Notes under the pieces: model-generated
Told to the model about the DNA's origin: nothing
What the model saw: only the letters and a program-made list of their open reading frames with translations
Database searches by the model: none
Source: a bacterium
GTDB taxonomy: Bacteria; Krumholzibacteriota; Krumholzibacteriia; LZORAL124-64-63
Reading direction: 5' to 3'
Length of the DNA stretch: 63,430 nt
Assembly (NCBI GenBank): GCA_020440705.1
Contig: JAGRNP010000007.1
Coordinates: 1-63,430, forward strand
In this document: one piece after another, positions 45,654 through 52,771 of the stretch
How the letters are laid out: every line of letters begins with the position of its first letter
How positions within the stretch are numbered: the first letter of the stretch is position 1
Program-made: the position numbers and the translations under genes

Positions 45654-47711
45654 TCAGTCGTCGAAGTGCGCGGCGATCGCGGCGTCGACGACCCCGTCGT
45701 CCGCATGCGCGGGCATGGTCACCGTCAGCCGCGGCTCGCGCCGCATGGCGTCGCGGATGGCGAACTCGGCCCCGGGATTGCGGGCCCAGGCGCGCCGGGC
45801 GATGCCGTTGTTCACGTCCCAGTGCAGCATCATGGTCAGGCGGCGGTCGCAGTCCGCGGACCCGTCCAGGACCATGCCGAAGCCGCCGTTGATCACCTCG
45901 CCCCAGCCCACGCCGCCGCCGTTGTGCAGCGAGATCCAGGTGGCGCCGCGGAAGCCGTCGCCCACCATGTTCTGCACGGCCATGTCGGCGCAGAACATGG
46001 AGCCGTCGCGGATGTTGCTCGTCTCGCGGTAGGGGCTGTCGGTGCCCGAGACGTCGTGGTGGTCGCGGCCCAGGACGATGGGCGCCGTGATCTCGCCGCT
46101 GCGGATGGCCGCGTTGAAGGCCGCGGCGATGGCGCGCCGGCCCTCGGCGTCGCTGTACAGGATGCGGGCCTGGCTGCCCACGACCATGCGGTTCGCGCCC
46201 GCCTGCCGGATCCAGCGCAGGTTGTCCAGGTACTGCTGCTTCGTCTCTTCGGGCGCCTCGGCCGCGAGTCGCTCGATCACGTCGCCCGCGATGCGGTCGC
46301 TCGTCTCGAGATCGGCCGCCCGGCCGCTGGCGCACACCCAGCGGAAGGGCCCGAAGCCGTAGTCGAAGCACAGCGGGCCCATGATGTTCTCGACGTAGCT
46401 GGGGTACCTGAACCGCCCGTCGGGCAGGGCGATGTCGGCCCCGGCGCGGCTGCACTCGAGCAGGAACGCGTTGCCGTAGTCCCAGAACCTCGTGCCGCGC
46501 GCGACGCAGGTCTCGACCGCGGCGAGGTGGCGCAGCAGCGTGGCCTGGACCCGGGCTTTGAAGGCCGCCGGGTCGTGGGCCATCATGGCGTTGCTCTCGT
46601 CGTAGCTCATGCCCACCGGGTAGTAGCCGCCCGTGTAGGGGATGTGCAGGCTCGTCTGGTCGCTGCCCAGTTCGACGGTGATGTCGCTGGCGGCGAGGGC
46701 CTCCCACAGGTCGACCACGTTGCCCTGGTAGGCCAGCGCGACCGCTTCCCGGTTCGCCTTGGCCGCGCGGATGCGGTCGAGCAGCCCCGGCAGGTCGGTG
46801 TGGATCTCGTCGACCCAGCCCTGGGCGTGGCGTTTGCGCGCCGCGTCGGGATTGATCTCCGCCAGCACGCCCACGCATCCGGCGATGACCGCCGCCTTGC
46901 CCTGGGCGCCGCTCATGCCGCCCAGCCCGCTCGACACGTACAGCTTGCCCGCCAGCGGGTTCGCGTCGGCTGCGCCATCGCCCGCCAGGTACAGCCGGCC
47001 GGCGCCGAGGATGGTGATCGTCGTGCCGTGCACGATCCCCTGCGGCCCGATGTACATGTAGCTGCCGGCGGTCATCTGGCCGTAGCTCGTGACGCCGAGG
47101 GCGGCCAGGCGGGTGTAGTCGTCGCCCGAGGAGTGGTTCGGCACGACCATGCCGTTGGTCACCACCACGCGCGGCGCGTCCGCGTGGCTGGGGAAGAGCC
47201 CGTGCGGGTGACCCGAGTAGACGGCCAGGGTCTGCTCGTCCGTCATTTCGCTCAGGTACTTCATGGTCAGCAGGTACTGGGCCCAGTTCTGGAAGACGGT
47301 GCCGTTGCCGCCGTAGGTGACCAGCTCGTAGGGGTGCTGGGCCACGGCCGGATCGAGGTTGTTCTGGATCATCAGCATGATCGCGGCGGCCTGCCGGCTG
47401 CGGGCGGGGTAGTGGTCCAGGGGCCGGGCGTGCATGGCGTAGGTCGGCCGGTAGCGCAGCATGTAGATGCGCCCGAAGCGCTTCAGTTCGTCGGCGAACT
47501 CGGGGGCCAGGGCCGCGTGCTGCGCCGGCGGGAAGTAGCGCAGGGCGTTGCGCAGGGCCAGGCGCTTCTCGGCGGCGCTCAGCAGCATGGGGCGCTCGGG
47601 GGCGCGGCTGACCGCCGGATCCGCGGCGGGCATGGGGGGGATCTCGCGGGGAATCCCCTGCCGGATCTGGTCCTGGAACGTGGCCAGGTCGGCCGGGCTG
47701 CTGGCGCTCAA
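45654..47711 (-). CDS. hutU: Urocanate hydratase
   Basis: A 685-residue NAD-containing enzyme of histidine degradation (urocanate to imidazolonepropionate). Diagnostic stretches: VYSGHPHGLFPS, TAGSYMYIGPQGIVHGT, GLGGMSGAQGKAAVIAG, FDYGFGPFRWVC and ISLHNGGGVGWGEVINGGFG. It belongs to the longer urocanase type (E. coli-like enzymes are about 560). TTG at 47711 follows AGGAGGT by five bases; no ATG is as well placed. No other hut gene is in the window. Confidence 0.93.
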   Translation of the reverse strand: MSASSPADLATFQDQIRQGIPREIPPMPAADPAVSRAPERPMLLSAAEKRLALRNALRYFPPAQHAALAPEFADELKRFGRIYMLRYRPTYAMHARPLDHYPARSRQAAAIMLMIQNNLDPAVAQHPYELVTYGGNGTVFQNWAQYLLTMKYLSEMTDEQTLAVYSGHPHGLFPSHADAPRVVVTNGMVVPNHSSGDDYTRLAALGVTSYGQMTAGSYMYIGPQGIVHGTTITILGAGRLYLAGDGAADANPLAGKLYVSSGLGGMSGAQGKAAVIAGCVGVLAEINPDAARKRHAQGWVDEIHTDLPGLLDRIRAAKANREAVALAYQGNVVDLWEALAASDITVELGSDQTSLHIPYTGGYYPVGMSYDESNAMMAHDPAAFKARVQATLLRHLAAVETCVARGTRFWDYGNAFLLECSRAGADIALPDGRFRYPSYVENIMGPLCFDYGFGPFRWVCASGRAADLETSDRIAGDVIERLAAEAPEETKQQYLDNLRWIRQAGANRMVVGSQARILYSDAEGRRAIAAAFNAAIRSGEITAPIVLGRDHHDVSGTDSPYRETSNIRDGSMFCADMAVQNMVGDGFRGATWISLHNGGGVGWGEVINGGFGMVLDGSADCDRRLTMMLHWDVNNGIARRAWARNPGAEFAIRDAMRREPRLTVTMPAHADDGVVDAAIAAHFDD

Positions 47712-47766
47712 CGCGCACCTCCTGGGCTGCGACAGGTCGTGGGGAACGCGGCCCAATGTAGCACAC

Positions 47767-47792
47767 GGCCGGCCCAAAACACAGGGCCGGCC
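47767..47792 (-). terminator. Hairpin downstream of the SRPBCC gene
   Basis: GGCCGGCCC/GGGCCGGCC, nine pairs, eight-base loop, between the SRPBCC stop and the hutU start; no clear U-tract on the minus strand. Confidence 0.5.
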
Positions 47793-47802
47793 TGGTGCCG
47801 GA

Positions 47803-48252
47803 TCAGGGGCCGAACTCGCGGGCGACGGCTTCGGTGCGGAAGCGGAAGATCGTGTCGAGTTGTCGCCGCACCACAAGGGCGTGGGCGAGCCGGCCGAGCG
47901 GGCCGAAAGGGAGTTCGTAGCGCACGTGGTCGCCGATGGCCGTGCCGCCCGGCACCTCGCGGAAGGTGTGGGTGTGGTGCCAGAAGCTGTAGGGGCCGGC
48001 GAGTTGTTCGTCCACGAAGAGGTGGGGCGGCTCGTAGCGGGTGATCAGGGTGCGCCAGCGCATGGGCAGGGGGCCCAGGCTGATCTCGTAGTCGATCAGG
48101 GCGCCGCGCTCCATGGGCACCGGCGAGGGCGTCAGGATGCGGAAGTCGAGCCAGGTCGGCGTCAGCCGGGCCAGGTTCTCCGGGCGGTCGAAGTAGGCGA
48201 AGACCCGGTCCAGCGGGGCGGCAACGACTTGTTCGCGCACGAGTTCGTGCAT
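47803..48252 (-). CDS. SRPBCC/START-like ligand-binding protein next to carH
   Basis: A 149-residue protein of the SRPBCC fold (EQVVAAPLDRVFAYFDRPENLARLTP, then GTAIGDHVRYELPFGPLG). ATG at 48252 starts the domain; an in-frame ATG at 48297 would add 15 residues reaching into the operator. It is divergent from the CarH gene, and small SRPBCC proteins often accompany CarH/LitR-photolyase loci. It may bind a hydrophobic ligand such as a carotenoid; that is inference. Confidence 0.75.
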   Translation of the reverse strand: MHELVREQVVAAPLDRVFAYFDRPENLARLTPTWLDFRILTPSPVPMERGALIDYEISLGPLPMRWRTLITRYEPPHLFVDEQLAGPYSFWHHTHTFREVPGGTAIGDHVRYELPFGPLGRLAHALVVRRQLDTIFRFRTEAVAREFGP

Positions 48253-48283
48253 CTCGGCCTCGATTCGGCTAACGAATTCCCAC

Positions 48284-48312
48284 TTGCAGATGGACAAAAA
48301 CTATACAATAAT
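48284..48312 (+). promoter_or_regulatory. Promoter of the carH gene
   Basis: TTGCAG (48284-48289), 17 bases, AATAAT (48307-48312), within a notably AT-rich stretch; overlaps the CarH-type repeats at 48290-48311. Confidence 0.5.
48290..48311 (+). promoter_or_regulatory. CarH-type operator at its own promoter (two 11-bp repeats)
   Basis: Repeat aTgGACAaaaa at 48290-48300 (one mismatch) and cTaTACAataa at 48301-48311 (exact) match the CarH half-site nTnTACAnnnn with 11-base spacing; a weak third copy may follow at 48312. They cover the carH promoter and the divergent SRPBCC region. Confidence 0.7.
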
Positions 48313-48365
48313 TATGCGGGAGGGCAAGATCACGCTTCGGATTTTTCGCCACGGGAGAGGCAAAC

Positions 48366-49304
48366 ATGAGCGCCGCCCCTTCGGGAAACGACCAGTTGGA
48401 AGCCCGCCACTCCATCGCCGTGGTGTCCCGCCGCACCGGCATCAGCCAGCTGGTGCTGCGGGCCTGGGAGCGCCGGTACGAAGCGGTGGTGCCGGCCAGG
48501 ACGGCCACCGGGCGCCGCCGCTACACCGACCGCGACCTGGAGAAGCTCGCGCTGCTGCAGACCCTCACCGCCCACGGGCACCGGATCGGCGACATCGCCG
48601 CCCGGGACGTGGCGGAACTGCGGGGGATGGCGTCCGAGTTGCCGGTCGAGGCCACCGTCGCGCCGCGCGGGGGGCCGCAGAAGGCCGGCGAACTGCTCGA
48701 GCAGGCCCTCGCGGCGACCGCCGCCCTGGACGCCCGCGCCCTGGAGAAGGTGCTGGAGCGGGCCCTCCTCGATCTCAGCAAGCCCGTCCTGCGCAGCCAG
48801 TTGCTTGCGCCCCTGCTGGGCGAGATCGGCAGCCGCTGGGAGGACGGGCGGCTCCGCGTGTCCCACGAGCACATGGCCACCTCCATCGTCGCCTCGTTCC
48901 TCAACAGCCTCAACGCGCGGCAGCACGTGCCGAGCGGCGCGCCCCTCGTGGCGGTGGCCACGCCGGTGGGCCAGCAGCACGAACTCGGGGCGCTGATGGC
49001 CGCCTCGGTGGCCCTGGAGGCGGGTTGGGACGTGCTCTATCTCGGCCGCAACCTGCCCGCCGAGGATCTCGCCGCCGCCGTGCGCGACCGGGGCGCCCGG
49101 CTGGTGCTGCTCAGCCTGGTCTTTCCCCTCGACGATCCGGCCCTGGTGATGGAGCTGCGGGAGTTGCGCCGCCTCGTCGGCCCCGCGGTGGGCCTGGCCG
49201 TGGGAGGGCGCGCGGCCCTGTCGTACATGCCCGTGCTGGCCGAGATCGGGGCGCGGATCGTGAGCGACGACGCGACCCTGGGCGAGGTCCTCCGGCGATC
49301 CTGA
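48366..49304 (+). CDS. carH: CarH/LitR-type B12-dependent photoreceptor repressor (MerR family)
   Basis: A 312-residue regulator: MerR helix-turn-helix at residues ~13-80 (IAVVSRRTGISQLVLRAWERRY), a helical bundle at 100-185 and a B12-binding Rossmann domain to the C terminus. The light-sensor signature W-x9-EH is present (Trp158, Glu168, His169), and His205 in QQHELG is the expected lower cobalamin ligand. In CarH, adenosylcobalamin drives a dark DNA-binding tetramer, and light splits it and lifts repression. Operators matching its consensus flank the gene. ATG after AGAGG. Confidence 0.92.
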   Translation: MSAAPSGNDQLEARHSIAVVSRRTGISQLVLRAWERRYEAVVPARTATGRRRYTDRDLEKLALLQTLTAHGHRIGDIAARDVAELRGMASELPVEATVAPRGGPQKAGELLEQALAATAALDARALEKVLERALLDLSKPVLRSQLLAPLLGEIGSRWEDGRLRVSHEHMATSIVASFLNSLNARQHVPSGAPLVAVATPVGQQHELGALMAASVALEAGWDVLYLGRNLPAEDLAAAVRDRGARLVLLSLVFPLDDPALVMELRELRRLVGPAVGLAVGGRAALSYMPVLAEIGARIVSDDATLGEVLRRS

Positions 49305-49320
49305 GCGGTCCGTGCCAGTG

Positions 49321-49342
49321 CTGTACAGAAAATGTATAAAAA
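49321..49342 (+). promoter_or_regulatory. CarH-type operator on the fasciclin promoter
   Basis: cTGTACAgaaa (49321-49331, exact nTnTACAnnnn) and aTGTATAaaaa (49332-49342, one mismatch), 11 bases apart; the position of a third, degenerate repeat covers the -35 TTGACA. Confidence 0.75.
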
Positions 49343-49346
49343 ATAG

Positions 49347-49374
49347 TTGACAATATTTAGACTCGGTCTATCCT
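49347..49374 (+). promoter_or_regulatory. Promoter of the fasciclin gene
   Basis: TTGACA (49347-49352), 16 bases, TATCCT (49369-49374); the best -35 box in the window, immediately downstream of CarH repeats. Confidence 0.75.
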
Positions 49375-49450
49375 GTGGGGGCGTCCCAGGTGGGGGCGCC
49401 TGAACAGACCACGGTCCGGCCCTCGCGCCGGTGCCCCGGGAGGATAGATC

Positions 49451-50008
49451 ATGAAGACGACCCTCAAGAACCTGACCCTGACCGTCGCCACGCTGGCCCT
49501 GACCGTCGCCCCGCTGAGCGCCCATGCCCACTGCGGGGCGTGCGGTTCCGGCGAGGCCCATGCCGAGCACGCCAAGGCCGATGCCCACGCCCACCAGGCC
49601 GAACTGCCGGCCATCTACCCGCTGGCCAAGGGCGCCGGCTTCAAGACCCTGACCGCGGCGGTCGAGGCCGCGGGGCTGGACGAGACCCTCACCAAGGGCG
49701 GCCCCTTCACCGTTTTCGCCCCGACGGACGAGGCCTTCGCCAAGCTCCCCGAGGGCACGGTGGCCCATCTGCTGGCGAACCCCGAGCAGCTGAAGAAGGT
49801 GCTGCTGCTGCACGTGGTCAGCGGCAAGGTCGCGGCGGCCGACGTGGTGAAGCTGCACGAGGCCGAGAGCCTCAACGGCGAGAAGCTGACCATCGACACG
49901 AAGGATGGCGTCAAGATCGACGGCGCGAAGGTCGTCCAGACCGACATCGAGGCCAGCAACGGCATCGTCCACGTGATCGACACCGTCCTGATCCCGGAGA
50001 ACCTGTAG
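49451..50008 (+). CDS. Secreted fasciclin-domain protein
   Basis: A 185-residue exported protein. Signal peptide ending near LSAHA; a His/Cys-rich linker (HCGACGSGEAHAEHAKADAHAH) that may bind metal; then one FAS1/fasciclin domain (IYPLAKGAGFKTLTAAVEAAGL, FTVFAPTDEAFAKLP, ASNGIVHVIDTVLIP). FAS1 domains mediate adhesion. Its promoter carries a CarH operator, so expression should rise in light. AGGA seven bases before ATG; a terminator follows. Confidence 0.9.
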   Translation: MKTTLKNLTLTVATLALTVAPLSAHAHCGACGSGEAHAEHAKADAHAHQAELPAIYPLAKGAGFKTLTAAVEAAGLDETLTKGGPFTVFAPTDEAFAKLPEGTVAHLLANPEQLKKVLLLHVVSGKVAAADVVKLHEAESLNGEKLTIDTKDGVKIDGAKVVQTDIEASNGIVHVIDTVLIPENL

Positions 50009-50017
50009 GACCACCGC

Positions 50018-50046
50018 GGCGGCGGGTGGCTCCCGCCGCCGGTTTT
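50018..50046 (+). terminator. Terminator/attenuator between fasciclin and DUF4397 genes
   Basis: GGCGGCGGG/CCCGCCGCC stem (50018-50040) with five-base loop, then GG and TTTT. Read-through would cotranscribe the DUF4397 gene. Confidence 0.7.
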
Positions 50047-50065
50047 CCATGAAGGAGTTCGCGAC

Positions 50066-51499
50066 ATGAACGTCACGACGAAGTCCCTGACGATGCTGCT
50101 GCTGCTGGCCCTGGGCGCCTTCGCCCTGACCGGCTGCAGCGACGACGACGAGAACCCGATGACGCCCGACATGGGGAGCGGCGCCATGCTGCGGGTGGTG
50201 CACGCCTCGCCCGACGCCCCGGCCGTGGACATCTACGCCGAGGGCGTGAGCGCCCCCCTGCTGACGGACGTGTCCTACACCGAGACAAGCGCCTGGCTCG
50301 ATCTGGCCGCCGGAACCTACAACATCCAGCTGCGGGCGGCCGGCGCCGACCCGGCTTCCGCTCCCGCCTACGAGACGGGCGACCTGACCGTGCCGGCCGG
50401 TGCGACCATCACCGCCCTGGCGGTGGGCCTGCTCGGCAGCACCGACGCCGACGCCAGGTTCCGCGTGATTCCGCTGGTCGAGGACTGGCAGGACCCGGGC
50501 AGCGGCAACGCGGCCGTGCGCCTCGTGCACGGCTCGGCCGATGCGCCCGCCGTGGCCATCGACGTGGGCAACGACGGCACCCCCGAGATCAGCGGCTTCG
50601 CCCGCTTCGCCGACAGCGGCGCCGACGGTGTGCCCCTGCCCGCCGGGGCGGCCCTTGACGTGGGCATCTGGGCCGGCAGCCCGCTGTCCCGCGTGACTGC
50701 CTTCCGGACCCCCGCCCTGCCCGAGGCGAACATCATCCTGGTGGCGACGGGTCTGGTCGGCGAGCGGCCCCGCGACGCCGACGGTTTCGGTCTGCTCGCC
50801 GTCGGTCCCGCCGGCACCATCGGCCTGATCCGCCAGAACCCGAGCGTGTTCGTCCTGCACGGGTCGCCCGATGCGCCCGCGGTCGACGTGTTCGTGTCGG
50901 GCACCGACGTCGAGCTGATCGACGCGCTGGCGTTCGGCGAGCTCTCGGCGCCGGTGCAGGTCGCGCCGGGCAGCTACGCCCTCGACGTGAAGGTCGCCGC
51001 CGGTGGCGCCACCGCCGCGACGATCACCACGCCGGAGCTGATGGCCGGCGAGCGCTATCTGGTCGTGGCGAGCGGCTTCGTGGGGGGCAGCCAGCCCGGC
51101 TTCACGGTCCTGCCGCTGGCCGAGCAGTTCGCCGACGACATGGATGCCCGCGTGCGCGTGGTCCACGCCTCGCCGGACGCCCCGGCCGTCGATGTCGGGG
51201 TGGTCACGGCCGACAAGGCCTTCACGCCCCTGGCGCCCTTCTCGGACCTCGCCTTCGGCGCGGCTTCCGAGGCGACGGGGCTTTCGGTCGGTCCGGCCGC
51301 CTTGACCCTGGGCGTCGCCGCCACCGGCACGATCGACCCCGTCGCCACCTTCGACGTGACGCTGTCGGCGGGCCAGCAGGCCTTCGCCGTGGCCGCCGGC
51401 AGCCTCACCGGAACGGGCGAGGGGTTCCGCCTCATGCTCGTCGACACGACCGGCTTCCCGTGGGTGACCGCTTCGGTGCTGCCCAACGGGATGAACTAG
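50066..51499 (+). CDS. DUF4397 lipoprotein with four repeats
   Basis: A 477-residue lipoprotein (lipobox FALTGC at residue ~24). Four DUF4397 units are marked by VVHASPDAPAVDIY, LVHGSADAPAVAID, VLHGSPDAPAVDVF and VVHASPDAPAVDVG. The family is found on bacterial surfaces, function unclear. AAGGAG before ATG. Placed just after the fasciclin gene, it may share the CarH-controlled promoter by read-through. Confidence 0.88.
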   Translation: MNVTTKSLTMLLLLALGAFALTGCSDDDENPMTPDMGSGAMLRVVHASPDAPAVDIYAEGVSAPLLTDVSYTETSAWLDLAAGTYNIQLRAAGADPASAPAYETGDLTVPAGATITALAVGLLGSTDADARFRVIPLVEDWQDPGSGNAAVRLVHGSADAPAVAIDVGNDGTPEISGFARFADSGADGVPLPAGAALDVGIWAGSPLSRVTAFRTPALPEANIILVATGLVGERPRDADGFGLLAVGPAGTIGLIRQNPSVFVLHGSPDAPAVDVFVSGTDVELIDALAFGELSAPVQVAPGSYALDVKVAAGGATAATITTPELMAGERYLVVASGFVGGSQPGFTVLPLAEQFADDMDARVRVVHASPDAPAVDVGVVTADKAFTPLAPFSDLAFGAASEATGLSVGPAALTLGVAATGTIDPVATFDVTLSAGQQAFAVAAGSLTGTGEGFRLMLVDTTGFPWVTASVLPNGMN

Positions 51500-51596
51500 A
51501 GCCCCCGGGGCGGATCGCGGCCACCGGCCGCACCGCCTGTGGTCGGCCGGCCGGCGCCTGATCTCGTCGGCCGGCCGCGCCAGGGGAAGAAACGCG

Positions 51597-51624
51597 AAAG
51601 GCCGACCCTGCCGGGTCGGCCTTT
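51597..51624. terminator. Bidirectional terminator
   Basis: AAAGGCCGACCC (51597-51608), TGCC loop, GGGTCGGCCTTT (51613-51624), between the convergent DUF4397 and lipocalin-like genes. Confidence 0.85.
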
Positions 51625-51643
51625 CGCATTGTGCAGGCCGTCG

Positions 51644-52771
51644 TCACACGGGCGGCCGGCTGCCTTCGCCGTAGCCGGTCAGCTCGACGAAGGCGCGCCC
51701 GCGCGTCTCCCCGCTGCCGGCATCGCGCACCCGCATGGCCCCTTCCCAGTAGTGGATCCCCGTCCGGGGCGACACGTTCTCCTGGTCCGGCAGCACCGCC
51801 TCGAGGCGCAGGTCGAGCCCCGCGCCGGGCACCTGCAGCCGCCAGGCGACGGGGTACTCGGCGCCGGTGTGGGGGCTGGTCCAGGTCGCGCCGCCGGTCC
51901 ACCGCCAGGCGGCGGCGTCGAGCACCGTGGTCGTGCCGTCCGGGGCGACGAGGGTGCCCAGGGCGTAGTCGGTGGCGCCCGCGGCGTCCCGCAGGCGGTA
52001 GAGCATCAGGTCGCGGCCGTCGTCGAGCTGCAGGGCGAGCCAGTCCCATCCCTTCTGTCCGGTGCCGAGGGTCGAGGTGAAGATCTCCCGGTCGAGCCAG
52101 CTCGTGCCGGTCACGGCCACCGCGGCGTTGCCGCGCCGGACCGTGCCCGTCGTGGCCATGCGGGTCTGGCTGAAGTAGAGGCTGCCGGCGCCCCCGTCGC
52201 CGCTCTTGGGGCTGAAGCCGCCGTCGCCGTGGAACACCGGCCCGCGGCTCGGTGTGCAGACCAGGTCGTAGGCCAGGCCGGTGCGGTCGTCGCGCACCTG
52301 CAGGCCGAAGGAGCCGTCGCGCCAGCTCAGCTGCCAGCGCGCGTCCGTGCCTGCGGGGGCCCGGCACCAGGCCAGCACCGAATCGCCGGGCGCGCCGAAG
52401 CCGCCGAGGAACGGTGTCGGGCGCCGCAGCACTTCGCTGAATCGGTGGCCCGTCCGCGGATCGCTCACGGCGGCGTGGGCCAGGATCAGGTCGTCCGTGC
52501 GCCAGGCCGAGCCGGTGCTGTCCGGTCGGGCCGGCTGCACGCCCACGCGGAAGAACGTCAGCTGGTAGCCGAGCGGCTCGCCGCCGTCGGCCGGATCGAG
52601 ATGGCCGGTGATGTACCACCATTCGGTCTTGTAGGCGGGGTGGGCGAAGAGGTCGCGGGGGAACGACCACGCGTAGCCGGGTGCGGCGGCCCGCCACGCC
52701 GGGTCGGCGGCGGGAGGCGCGGCGCCGGCGACGGCCAGCACGAGCAGGAGGGGCAGCAACAGTCGCTTCAT
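51644..52771 (-). CDS. AttH/CrtC-type lipocalin-like hydrolase, last gene of ABC operon
   Basis: A 375-residue exported protein. Signal peptide (LLLPLLLVLAVAGAAPPA); then the AttH/carotenoid-1,2-hydratase-like fold (FPRDLFAHPAYKTEWWYITGHL, GYQLTFFRVGV, YYF-like SLYFSQTRMATTGTV, GTSWLDREIF). Its ATG overlaps the permease stop (TGATG), and such AttH proteins commonly pair with FtsX-type permeases of this kind. Likely an envelope lipid-handling or release factor. Confidence 0.85.
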   Translation of the reverse strand: MKRLLLPLLLVLAVAGAAPPAADPAWRAAAPGYAWSFPRDLFAHPAYKTEWWYITGHLDPADGGEPLGYQLTFFRVGVQPARPDSTGSAWRTDDLILAHAAVSDPRTGHRFSEVLRRPTPFLGGFGAPGDSVLAWCRAPAGTDARWQLSWRDGSFGLQVRDDRTGLAYDLVCTPSRGPVFHGDGGFSPKSGDGGAGSLYFSQTRMATTGTVRRGNAAVAVTGTSWLDREIFTSTLGTGQKGWDWLALQLDDGRDLMLYRLRDAAGATDYALGTLVAPDGTTTVLDAAAWRWTGGATWTSPHTGAEYPVAWRLQVPGAGLDLRLEAVLPDQENVSPRTGIHYWEGAMRVRDAGSGETRGRAFVELTGYGEGSRPPV

